A DNA stretch of 64,000 nucleotides from Torreya grandis (taxonomy: Eukaryota; Streptophyta; Pinopsida; Cupressales; Taxaceae), in contig JARHVA010001472.1 in assembly GCA_037957365.1 (NCBI GenBank), forward strand, positions 1,168,501 through 1,232,500, given 5' to 3'. This document shows, piece by piece, positions 46,022 through 57,246 of the stretch; positions within the stretch are counted from its first letter, which is position 1; every line of letters starts with the position of its first letter. Made by a program: the position numbers and the translations under genes. Under the pieces are notes generated by a model. It was not told where the DNA came from. It ran no database searches and saw only the letters and a program-made list of their open reading frames with translations.

Positions 46022-47803
46022 CTAGGGCTGCCCTCAAGGCTGTGGCTGTGGTGGTGGTGGCAGTGGCCGAGAAGAGGCTATATCCTCTCCCCCCTCTGAT
46101 CTATGCCATCTGCGAGACCCAAAAGTTGTCGCTCGTGACATCGATCTTTGTCGACTCTACTCTGCCTGCATCTCTGAGTATCATTGTATCTGAGGGAACC
46201 CCCTGATGGCCCTCTCATAATACACGATCTCGTCTAGCACATCATTGTATCTAACCATAGATACAGTCTGCGGTGGACCCATCTGCCCTGCTGCTGTGCC
46301 CTGTCCTGACCCCTGTGGCTGTGGCTGACCTAGGTGCACTGATGCTGACGGTCCTACCCCCTATGAAAATGTTGGCCACTGAGATGGCTGATATAATGGG
46401 CCCTACCCTCCAAAGCTTTGACCTGTCACTGCCTGTGCCTAGGCTAGAGCTAGCTGTCCCTGTAACAGTGTGACCTATCCTGTCAACACTGCCACCCAAC
46501 CTATCATCACTATCAACTGCCCTGTAACCCCTGCCAGCTGTCCCTACAAAACTATGACCTGGGCCTGAGCCACATCTCTCTCCTGTCACGCAGTGTCCCT
46601 CTCCTCATGGGCTGTATCCTGCTCCCTCATGATAGCCTGTAGATCTGGCTGGGGACCCACCTGTATGCCTTTGTAATGTCTTGCCCACCACGCTGTGTAT
46701 GCCTCTGTACACCCTGGGTCGGCTATCCCAAGTCCTGCCGGTAACTCCTCAAAATCAAGTTCCTCTGTCTCCTCTAGAAGTGGGAACGGCACCTCTATGT
46801 CATTCCGCTTATACTGTGGGAACGTGGGAGGTACATCTTATAGCAGCCCATACTGGCATCGTACTCTCTCAGCTAGAATCCTCTCGAGCTCGCCAGCTCG
46901 CCTACCTCTGATCCATTGCCTGCTCTACGTCCAGACCATCTGCACACCCTAGTCTCTGAATGTTGGATACACCAAATATGGTCTCCAAATGATATCTGCT
47001 GGAATCAGGGCCTCCAGTACCCCTCGGTAGTGATCCATATCCCTGACCACTCCATCCATCCGTGTCTGTGCCATCACCTCGCACCATCGCCTGAACCTGA
47101 CCTTAAAGCTGGCCTGGATCGCCACTGGGAGGCTAAGAGGTCGGGTAACCACTATGTGCTCATATGCCCAGCAGTGCAGGAGGTGGCCCACACATAGACT
47201 GTACCACCACCGTCAACTAATACCCCACAACTCTCTGTATACTTGGGCCAAAAAGATAGGTACCCAAGTGAACACAGTCTGCTACTCCAGCATATCCATC
47301 AAAACTCTAGTCATGGCCATCAGGAATCTGCCTCCCTCTACATCTGGTAATGCATACACTGTGATGCCGATCATCATCAAAATCACCAATCGATGTGCGC
47401 CCTCATCTACCGCATACAAAGGCTCATATGAAAAGCTAGCTGAATGGTAACTCGTCTCCATGACATGCTCCCCAAACAACGTGACCATGTGTATATCATG
47501 CGCCTCTCTCGAGCATGCATAGATGTCTGCTCTGTGTATAGGAAGCCACAAAATCTGGTACACGTCCTCGACCGTGACCATCATCTTGCCCATGGGCAGG
47601 TGGAAGGTGTTGGTGGCATGGTCCCACCGCTCGATCAATGCTACCATGAGGCTCACATCTCTCACCACTCTGCAGTAGCGTCTCAGCCTGCCTAGCCTGA
47701 CTGTGCTCATTTACACCCACTCCTCGACTGACACACCTCCAAGCATCTGCATCAGCAAGGTTGGGAGGTGATCTCATAGCATCAAGGTCTGCCTCGCCTG
47801 CAT
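46022..47803 (-). pseudogene. Antisense ORF of F encoding a plant mobile domain protein
   Basis: A single minus-strand frame of 593 codons from the ATG at 47803 to TAG at 46022-46024, with about 16 internal stops and no frameshift. Residues 1-30 precede the PMD. The PMD follows: RLRRYCRVVRDVSLMVALIE, RWDHATNTFHLPMGKMMVT, VEDVYQILWLPI, then HLLHCWAYEHIVVTRPLSLP, YRGVLEALIPADIIWRPYL and ERVRCQYGLL. These match the PMD (aminotransferase-like) family known from MAIN/MAIL proteins and from plant transposons. The C-terminal 180 residues are Q/P/G-rich. Other open frames here are shadows. Its function in the element is unknown. Confidence 0.85.
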
Positions 47804-47960
47804 CCATCCACAGTCAATCTCATGTTAGCACTATTCCTACTTTTCCTATTCTACCAACCATTCTGACTATCTCTGCCTAACCCGACACCCAGGAAGCCCT
47901 TGGCGTAGCTTTGACCTTTCAACTTGACCATTTTTTACCACTCTTTCTGACCAGGCAGCC

Positions 47961-48113
47961 ACTGACATCAGTTAGCATGCCGGTGATGGCACTCACCTAA
48001 CTGACGTCGGTCACTTAGTGACCGATGTCGGTAGGTTAGTGACCGATGTCGGTAGGTTAGTGACCGACGTCGGTCGCTGGTCGACTGACGCTGGCAGAAT
48101 CACTGATGTCAGC
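47961..48113. promoter_or_regulatory. Palindromic motif group 4, with a 21 bp tandem array
   Basis: Seven variants of ACCGACGTCGGT, at 47961, 48000, 48021, 48042, 48063, 48084 and 48102. From 48000 to 48084 the step is exactly 21 bp, two helical turns, and the linkers are also partly repeated (AGGTTAGTG). The group lies 158-310 bp before the PMD start codon. Confidence 0.55.
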
Positions 48114-48662
48114 GACTGGTTCGGCCCTAGGGCCGAACGAGGCGAGCCTTAAAAATTAGGGCTTCCCCTCTGCACCCCCTTACACCCCCCAAAACCCTCT
48201 AAAATGACTCTTAAGCTATCCTAGACAACCCACCCACCTTCCTATCTACCCTCCCTCTCGATTTATGCCTAGAAACAACAAAAATTCCAAAATTAAATAC
48301 AAAACAAAAACAGTTCAAATAAGGTTCAGAGACCCTCCTACCTCATCCCGGCATTGCTGGCGTGGTGGCACGATGGGTGCCGCTGGTGGTGGACCTCCCA
48401 TGGGTACTCTACTCCCCTCTGCCATCTCTGTTGTGTTTCTCTACTCTCACACTTCCTTGGGCCCACAAACGCCTCTGCAGCCTCTAATCAATCACCAACT
48501 CGATCCTTCTCTTCACCAATGCCTATCTGACACCTCGCACCTCTCCTCGGTCAACTTGAGTCACTTTCAAACACTACACTCTAGAGCTCACTTTTTCACT
48601 TGGACAAATAGCAAATGACTTTTGGTGGGCCGCCAATCCAGTTTTGTCGGATTTGGCAGACC

Positions 48663-48764
48663 ACCGATGTCGGCAGTGTCGTGCCCTAGGTCACCAATGT
48701 CGGCCAATTTTCACCGATGTCGGCCTATTTTGGCCACTGACATTGGTTATATAACCAACGTCAG
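48663..48764. promoter_or_regulatory. Palindromic motif group 5 in F
   Basis: Five variants begin at 48663, 48693, 48713, 48736 and 48753 (for example ACCGATGTCGGC and ACCAACGTCAGT). More eroded than group 4. Confidence 0.45.
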
Positions 48765-49506
48765 TGTCCTTCAAACTTCATCCCTCTTCAAAATGACCAA
48801 AATCATGCCCCCAATCAGTCAGTCCTCCAGACCACGTCATTTTGGCCCCCTGGGGCACACTTGGCTCACTTTTGCATCCCTCCATCGACCACCAGACCTT
48901 AAAGATCATGACCATCTCCTCCAACCATGATTACTTCCAAAGCATTTTTGCCTTGGTTGTTTTTGCCTGTATGCTACCTCACGATTAGTTAGCAAAATTG
49001 TGCGCAATCTTTTGACCCTCACAAGTATAAGATCGCAAGCCAGTTGATCTGCACTACCTGTGACTTTTTCGTGTTTTCAAGAGCACTTCCTAAGCCTGGG
49101 ATACTTGGAACATGATGACCTTGGAGCTTCAGCTTAGATTGAATAACCCAATCAGCAGATGACTAAATGCTGGGGATCGGTTATTTCAATTTTAGCACTC
49201 CTTGACCTTTGACCTGCGACAATTTGACCTGATCATCCTTGTGAAGTGGTGTACGTGCAATCACAACTTTTGCAATGTTCTCACTCTTTCTTCACCTTTT
49301 TCATCCACTCTCTATCAAATCAGCACCCGATTCCAAGTTCCCTTATCTCGACTCCTGCTTTGAGGGGGGATACCTCATCCATAATCGGGACAACCATCCT
49401 TTGCCTATTTTTGTCTTGCAGAATAAGACGAAATCAACCTCTTTCCCATACCTGGGGCAACCGACTCCTATTTTTGTCTTACAGTTCATTTAGAACAACC
49501 AACAAG

Positions 49507-49521
49507 ACAAAAAGGGGCAAA
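49507..49521 (+). other. Polypurine tract of element F
   Basis: ACAAAAAGGGGCAAA directly precedes the TG of the 3' LTR. Confidence 0.88.
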
Positions 49522-50970
49522 TGTAGACACCTAAATAGTGTCTAACCCTTTGTCACCTTCCCCCTTGGTCCATTCCTAACCCATTCCTAACAATTACTAA
49601 TTTAAAATAATTAATTTATTTTGAATTAACCCCCCTCCTTGGACACCTTACCCATGACACCTCACCTAAGACACCTCACCTTGGACTAATTCTCATCCTA
49701 TGACTCACCCTAGACTTATTCCTACTTCTCTCTAACCGCCTAACAAACTCTCGTGCGTATTTAGCACAACCCTCGACATTCTCCAATGGATAGTGCACTT
49801 GGCGGATGAAAAATGGGCTTGGTGGCTCGTTTTTCCCGTTGTAACCCCGTCGAGGTCAGTCAAGTGTCGACCGACGCTGGCGGCATCATCGACGTCAGTT
49901 ATACTTAACCAATTTCTCAGACTCTTGGAGGATCCCAATCAGAAATTGGCTAATCTCTGGAAGCAACTGATGAATCCTTCGAATCCTTCAGTCTTTGACC
50001 ATCCATCAATTTGTAAAATCTCTCAATCAAGGCTATCACTCTCTCCCTCAAGTGCAGCAACAGCTTCGAGTTCTCCATCAGCAACATGGTCTCTACACAG
50101 GCTACATCAACAGCAAGTACGGGAATCATCAGTAGCACACCTTCCACAAGGTACAGGTAAGTATATTGTCTGTGTTTTTATTCTCTTTTTAGTTATTTTC
50201 TTTCAAATAATATCTCCCTAGACCAGACTATTAACCAAGCCAAACCCGAATCTTGACTTATCCACCTCCCTGTTTCCTTCGTCCTCTATCGAACCATACA
50301 CTCTGCCCATTCAACCAGACTCTCAGACCCAGACCCTAGACCATTCAACCAAGCCCAAAACTTTGTCTCAATAATGTTAACAAACCTAGACCCTTCCTTG
50401 GCCTTGTCCACAGACCAAAACCTTGACCAGACTCTGTCCACAGACCACAGACCCCATCCAAGCTAATTGCCCCGACCAACGCCAGTCATTACCCCAACCG
50501 ATGTCGGCATATTAACCGACGTTGGCACCTTGTCCAACTGACATCGGTAGGCTTACCGATGCTGGCGACTGTCATCAGTTCGATAGCTTCTTTCAAGTAA
50601 GTCTTTATTTCTATTTTTCATTCCATTTCTTTATCATTTCAATCTTTATCACTTTAGTCTTTCATATTCTGCTATTTATCAGACATACTTCTTTTTTTGA
50701 TTAGTGGGTTTATATCCCTTAAGGAAGTTTTCATACTGCTGGGATCAAGCTTTCGCTTGACAACCCACCATCTGTCCATTTAACATCTTCTTTTGTCCAA
50801 GCTTCTTTTCTTTGTAGGTGTCATTCCTCCACAGCCAAAGAGGAGTACTCACAGTGTCTGGATTACGGTGCGCAGACTATATTCCAGGTACACATCAAGC
50901 CTTGACCATTCCTTCTTAAGTTTCTTATTATCTCTTCTTTAAAATTGAAAACAAAATTTGAATAGAAACA
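49522..50970 (+). repeat. 3' LTR of element F
   Basis: 1449 bp, same length as the 5' LTR. Many of the differences are transitions, and several fall on CpG sites inside the palindromic motifs. Confidence 0.96.
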
Positions 50971-50975
50971 AATGG
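50971..50975 (+). repeat. Target-site duplication of element F, right copy (AATGG)
   Basis: Exact repeat of 33393-33397. Confidence 0.95.
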
Positions 50976-53783
50976 GCTTTAATGGAACTTGTGATGTAGC
51001 TTGTAGAGACTCATAAATTGTTATCAAGCAAACATAAGGAGGAATCCATTTCCCCATTAGCATAGGGAATTTTACATGCCCTTCCCTATCAAAGGCCAAA
51101 TGTGCAGATGCTGAGATGACTTAGATGACCTTAAGAGCTCTCAATACAAGGCCATTTTTGGATGTGAATGGTGGCATTACCAATATATTGGGTATCACAA
51201 CATATTCCCATGTTCCCTATTATGAAGATTATTGGGAAGACCTATAATATGAAGAGGAAGTGAGACTAAAAAATTATTCTAAGATGACCCTGGAGCATAT
51301 CAAAGATTATAACATGGTACCAATCCTTGAGGACTTGATAGAGGGTGAATCTTCAATAGACAGGGTTTATTATGATAATAATATCTTTGATCAACCTCTT
51401 CCATCAATCAAGTGGTCCATACCTGAGTCCTCACTAATGGATAGGACCACAAATATAATAAATATGACAATCAATTGGCTAAGGATAAAAGGGGTCAAGG
51501 TGACGAAGGAAACTTTGAACATAAGTGATAAGTTAAAATAAGTCAAAGAAAAGGGTGTGCCACCAGTAGCAGAAGGTTCCAGCAGTGGAACCCAAATAGA
51601 ACAAGCAAATAGGCTAGTGGTATCACATAAGAGCTAATAGAAATAAAAGGCTAAAAGAGGTCAATCTAGTAGCCAAAGAGCAGTAGCAAATCAGCCAATA
51701 CTAATTTCAACTGAAGACATAGCCACTATTGAAGCACAAATAGTTTCTACTCTTATCTCTATCATTCCACTAACTACAATACCACTTCCTCCTATCTTCA
51801 CTCCACCATCACCTTAAACAATTTCCCCCTCTATTTATTGAAGACATAACTACCATTTAATTACAAATAGTTTCTACTCTTATCTCTATCATTCCACCAA
51901 CTACAATACCTCTTCCTCATATCTCTACTCCACCATCACCTTCAACAATTACCCCCTCCATCTCCACTAGCTCACATGTGTTAATGACTTCATTATCGAT
52001 AGTCCAATCAACATAATTAGACACTCAAGCTTCACTTTCACTCTTCCCTTCCATAATTCCTTCCATCTCATCCCTAATATCTACCACCAATCCATTAATC
52101 ACCAACACCACCCAATAATACATGGCTATGAATTCAATCATCTTGACTATAATTCTACTAGTCATCCCAACCAATGGGGTAGTTACTGCTTCATTTTCAT
52201 CTCCTATCACTTTACCCATTTCATCAACCCTAAGTGTCCCACCACTTTGATTGGTCCATTCATGACTCTAGATTCCACACTTCCATAGGTTCCCCTATTT
52301 CAACTCCTCATGCTTACCCCTCCACTTATGTCACTTCCCACTCTCATACTCCCAGTAAGCACATCTATTTTCACTACACCCATTTCTTCCATTTCCACAA
52401 CAACCCAAACCCTGCTAAGGAGGTAGAGATAGAGGAAATCATTGATATAACTACAGCTACTCAACCCATAAATGGGGAAGATATTTCCAAATCCTCAGCC
52501 GAGGATTCAGTGGCCATTTCATTAATAGACATATCACTCATCATAATAACTACTAGTGTAACAACTTCAGTTGTAGATTCACAGTTGATAGTGCCAGGAT
52601 CATAGGATGCCATTTTAAACTAGCTAGTGCAATTAGTGGGGAAGAAATGAAAATAAATGATGTCTCCTAGCACACTAGATTTTGGCCTTATAGAGGCATA
52701 AAATGAATCAAAGGTAGCTCCTAGATTTATATCCAAAATATTATATGATTCAACAGGGGAGAAATATGTAAAAAATTTAGTCCTCCCACGAAACAAATAA
52801 AAAGATCTAGTGGTGGTGGATTACCAATTATCTAAAGTGCACCTAGGGCATCCTATAAGAGAGGTATTGAAACATGATGTTCAATCAAGCATGAACTCTA
52901 TTTTTGATAAGATAGATAGTGACAAGGTCACAAAGGACAAATTGAAGAATAAAGTTGAATAGTTGACAACTGTATTGAAGAAGTTCATTGAGCCTGTAGC
53001 CCAACCAACACAATCTATTATTCAGTTCTTTGATAAGGAAACACTTGAAGTAATAACAAATATTGGCATTATGGGAAAGGCTATAAATATTGGGGTGGGG
53101 ATCTTATCACAAAGGCAAACATAGTAATTGAGCTAGCAATAAACTATTATAAAACTTTGAAAGATTATGAAGCATCAATGAGAAAATATGAGGAAGGGAT
53201 TGAAAGGTTGAACCTTTTATTCCCAAAATTGTGATATATTGACATGATTGAAACTAACACCCTCATTGTAGAGAAAATACTAAAAAATGATGTAGAGCAT
53301 GAGGAACTAGATAGGATAGCTAATTTTAGAATAAGAATGCTCACTGAGAGTATTAATAAGGCCAAGGCTACATATGATAAGGCCATAGATACAATCTACG
53401 ATATTGAATATTTGCTTAATAAATTATCATTTGAAGCAATAGATAGTCAATATCAAATCATTTTAGTACAAGAGGTTCAATATAAGTTTAAAGGAGTAGT
53501 CGAGAGAGAGTCAACATAAGATATGACATTCAACTTGAGTTCCATCCACCAATTCATCAAGTATCATAATACACTAGATTAGATGGGGAAAGACACTCAA
53601 GTATATAGGGCTACATCTAGAGAACTCTTTGATACAATGGTAGAATGTGAGATAAGTAACCTATATTCACTTGGTCCTGATGAATATCATATCCTAAAGA
53701 TCTTCAAAAACTTTGATGCCTACATTAAGAAGATACAGGCAAAGAAGGACAATGAATCTTCAAAGGTTATGGTTGTAGATTAA
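50976..53783 (+). pseudogene. Unknown extra ORF of element E, second part
   Basis: Continues the frame cut at 33397: the first codons after the duplication stay in phase. It then suffers stops and frameshifts. Open pieces are 51260-51541 (MRLKNYSKMTLEHIKDYN), a T/S/P/I-rich low-complexity part at about 51700-52610, and two segments in one phase at 53244-53519 and 53583-53783. The segment at 53244-53519 (IVEKILKNDVEHEELDRIAN) looks helical and charged, possibly coiled coil. With the first part the ancestral protein would exceed 1200 residues. I recognise no domain. Confidence 0.5.
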
Positions 53784-54960
53784 TTCTTTCAATCAAATGC
53801 ATCTTGTATATTACATTTCTTTATTGTAAAATATATTGTAAAGTTACAAGTTGTAAATTACAACTATCATTTTGGCAACTCTTTTGAGAAAAAGCCACTT
53901 GTAATTTTCAAGTATCTTTTTAATAGGTTTAAAAGTTTTAAAAATCAAACTTATAAATTGCACTTTTATTTTTGACAAAGTCTAAATTGCTTAACTTGCA
54001 AAAACTCATGTTGTAAATTACATTTCTATTTTTGTCAAAGTTGGATGACTTAAAAGTTATAAAAGTCTCAACTAAAAAATACAAGTTAGGTTTTGCTAGA
54101 AATAACAAAAAATATCTAAATGCCATCTACTTTTCTAAGTGTTAGTTAATTTTTGGTTCCTCATTCCATGGATGAGATAACAACATCTAAACTAAAGACA
54201 ATGATGACATTGCATGAAGATTCAACAAGATTTTTTCATACTTCTAGCACTTGTTGAAGCACCTAGGAGTTACATGCTCCTTTTTCTAGTCATTTACCTC
54301 ACTAAAGATGCCATTCCAATTGAAAATCATGCCCTTTACATGAGTTTTTTTTGGTTGTTCTTGCTCTTTAATTGGGCATAGAGTTTTTGAGAATTGCTTC
54401 TCTTTCAAGAGAATATTTTGTATAAATATGGGCACCATGGCGTAGCCCATATATCTTTTTGTTGTTGGAGAAATTATTCTACACTTTGAACAATTGATCT
54501 ACATGTTGTAACTTGGAGAATGATAATAGATTGAAGTTTTGCCTTCCTTGTATGTGTTATCTTTGTGTATGCAAGGCTACTTTTCAAATTTGTGAATTCT
54601 TTCATTCTTATTTCAATCACAAAAATTTCATATGTTGTATTATTTTTCCCTTCTGAAAAGTTGTTTTATTAAAAAAAAGAATTTTGTTCCTTATATGATA
54701 AATTCCCAATATTACTTTTGGTTTCATATTTGCATGAGTTTGTGCTCCAATAAATTTTAGTATATTTATTGTTACATTGTGTTCATACAAATTAAGCATT
54801 AATATCCACTATAATTATTTTGTGCAATCACCATTTCTAGTTTTGTAAAACTCATTTCTAAAAACTCTTTTCCTCATAAGTCAAACCCTAGTTAGGAGCA
54901 ATCTCACTAAGAAGCAATATTTTAACTAAAATAGTAATTTATCAGTTGCACTAAACTTAT
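53784..54960 (+). repeat. Probable 3' LTR of element E
   Basis: Sequence after the last ORF of E and before fragment G. It contains a good TATA-like box (TATAAATATGGG at 54421-54432) followed by a T-rich leader-like tract, as in an LTR promoter. No partner LTR lies in the window, so limits and identity are inferred. Confidence 0.4.
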
Positions 54961-54999
54961 TGAAAGGAAGCTAGCCTTCTCTGGTGCTTCACCTCAATT

Positions 55000-57245
55000 C
55001 TCCAAGGTCTCATAGTTTGGACGTGATCCCATTGTATCATTAGATTTCCCATAGTTTACAACACATACTGAACATCATACTACCACACAAAGATGGGTTC
55101 AAAATCTACGTGATAATATTTTAATGATGAATTTCCCTTCTTCTTCTAACTTTGGTGATTCTGGTTGGACTACAAGCTTGTTTCCAAAGACTTTATTCAA
55201 ATAGGAAACATATAAAATAAGATGATTTTTTTAAGGTGGAAGCTCAATTATAAGTTACACTACTAATCCACTAGAAAAAAAATTAAGGACTATACTTCTT
55301 TAGTGCTAGCTTGGTATTTTGTTATTTTAATTAAACTTGTTAGTAAAGTTGCAATCAAAGTAAGACCTAGTCAAGTTATTTAAAATTTATCTCACTTTGG
55401 TGTTGATATGCTTGCTATTTCATATTTTTTTGAACCATAACCAAATTTTATTTAATTTTTTGTAGAATATTCTATTGTTGTTGAATATTATCCTATACCA
55501 CCTGGGTTTTGGGATGACCTTGAAAGTAAGAAGTAGTATATGGTGAGGGATAGCCATAAAGGACCTAAAATGGAGTGATCTTTTTGTTATGTGTGAAACA
55601 TGGTGTTATACCCATAAATATTCCATATAAAGCCATTTGAACCATTTTGATTATTTTATGAAGAAAATAAATGAAGATATCCTTCCAAACATTTTTACTT
55701 AATTTATTTTTATCCATTATATTGTAGATGATATGATGAGTTTTGTGTTAATTTTGTGTCTCATGTAAAAAATATGTCCTTATAGGATATGTTAGTAAAT
55801 ATAGGATCATGATCCTTCATAAAGATTTTGGGGGTGCCATGGAGATTATGTACCTTTTCCATGAATACTTTTAAAATCATACTATCTTGAAATGGATCAG
55901 ATTTTACAAAAAATGTGCATACTTGGTGAGTCTATCAACAACCATCAATATCACTTCAGTATTATCTATATATGGAAACCTCTATTGAAATCCAATAATA
56001 TTTTATCACAATGTTCTCTTGGAATAACTAAAGGTTTTAAGAGATCTAGAGTCTTGACTATTTCTTATTTATTTTGTTGACATACCAAACAATCTACCAT
56101 ACATTTGTAGACATCCCCATTTAGACATTCCCAAAATAAATATTTTTTATACATTGATATGTCTTTATGAACCTTAAATGTCCTCCTAGTAGTGAGTCAT
56201 GAATTTTAGATAGAATCATTTTTTTCAATTGAGAAATTTTGCATAAAATAACTTGTATTTATATCATGAGGAATCTCTTATCCAAACATGATTATCTAAA
56301 TAATATGGGTCTTCCTAAAGTTATTGAATGATTTTTCTCATTATAATGTCTTATTTCCATTACACTCATATATTTGTACTGATTATGAGAGATTTAAATA
56401 AATGGCATAAATAGTCACCTCCTTTTCCTCCTATCAATAGAGATAATCAACTATGATATTCTCATTTCCCTTATTTTAAATGATATCAAATTCATATCTA
56501 AGAATTTTGGTGACCCATTTCCATTGCTCTTTAGGTGAAATTCATTGTCTACTCTCAAATTATAAAGACCCTTCTTGCATAAAAAATGCACCAATACAAT
56601 GTCTTAAAGCATTACATCATTCTACCACAATTATCTTATATAAATCTTGGATATCTATAATATGAGTGGAAGTAAGAGCCTATTTTAATTGTTGGAATGT
56701 ATGTGTATTTGCCTCTATCCATGAAAATAAATTGTTTTTCAAAAAAATTATCAAAGATGCAACAACACAATTATAGTTATAAAAACATATATTGTATTAA
56801 TTTGTAAAACTCAAGAATCCCTTCAAACCTTCAATGCTTTTAGGATTTGACCACTCTTTTATTGCTACCATCTTCTTAGGGTCCACCTTGACACCTTCAT
56901 GTGAAACCACATGCCCTAAATACTCCACTTATTTCTCTCCAAAGGCACATTTATAATTTTTAGAATATATTTGATTGTTTTCAAACACATGTAACATCTT
57001 AGCTACATAATAAAAATGTTCTTCCCATGTTTCAATTTACTATGGTATGTCATCAAAGAAAACCAAAACAGATTTATAAATAAATAAATGTAAAATAAAA
57101 TTCATAAGGATTTAAAAAGTAGATGGAGCATTTATACAAAGAAATGACATAGTTAAGAATTCAATGACCTATATGTGTTTGGAATGCAAACTTATGTACA
57201 TATTACTCCCTTATTCAAATTTGATAATATTATAATCACCTAAAA
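55000..57245 (-). pseudogene. pol: Element G: Ty3/gypsy pol fragment (RT, RNase H, integrase)
   Basis: Minus strand, many stops. Near 57150-57030 it shows NAPSTF, then SVLVFFDDIP with the RT catalytic FxDD, and near 56940-56850 KCAFGEK, VEYLGHVVSHEGVKVDPKKM and VAIKEW, strongly typical of gypsy RT. RNase H follows (QWKWVTKILRYEFDII near 56500), then integrase with TRRTFKVHKDIS, CMVDCLVCQQNK and later pieces to about 55000. The RT N-terminus is missing at 57245, where element H appears to begin, so H probably inserted in it. Confidence 0.75.
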
Positions 57246-57246
57246 A

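Larger units (their letters stand above)
47804..49506. other. Region upstream of the antisense PMD ORF in F
   Basis: About 1.7 kb between the PMD start and the PPT. It carries two groups of the palindromic motif (47961-48113 and 48663-48764) and otherwise no coding motif on either strand. By position it would hold the promoter of the antisense gene. Confidence 0.55.
33398..50970 (+). mobile_element. Element F: 17.6 kb Tat-type Ty3/gypsy retrotransposon with antisense PMD ORF
   Basis: Identical-length LTRs (1449 bp each), a perfect AATGG duplication, a PBS, a PPT and a full domain set: gag, two zinc-knuckle modules, protease, G-patch-like segment, RT, RNase H, archaeal-like RNase H and integrase. 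A 5.3 kb post-pol region with an antisense plant mobile domain frame follows. LTRs differ by about 4 percent by eye, making this the youngest element in the window. It is GC-richer than its surroundings. It is inserted in the unknown ORF of E. Confidence 0.96.
25309..54960 (+). mobile_element. Element E: Ty3/gypsy element split by F, 5' end missing
   Basis: The coding order is gag, protease, archaeal-like RNase H, RT, RNase H, integrase (to 30728), a tandem-repeat spacer and a large extra ORF (32372 onward). Element F interrupts it at 33397 and it resumes at 50976. The 5' LTR, PBS and gag N-terminus are not in the window: sequence to the left of D is unrelated. A 3' LTR probably lies between about 53800 and 54960, but its limits cannot be proved without a partner. 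Every coding segment has stops. Confidence 0.75.

Noticed and set aside
46681..47695. Several plus-strand open frames across the PMD region
   Set aside because: Shadows of the antisense PMD frame; compositions are those of complementary sequence and no domain is visible.
47496..47807. Minus-strand open frame of 103 codons overlapping the PMD start
   Set aside because: It is a different phase from the PMD frame, and its product has no motif; the phase starting at 47803 carries the PMD sequence.
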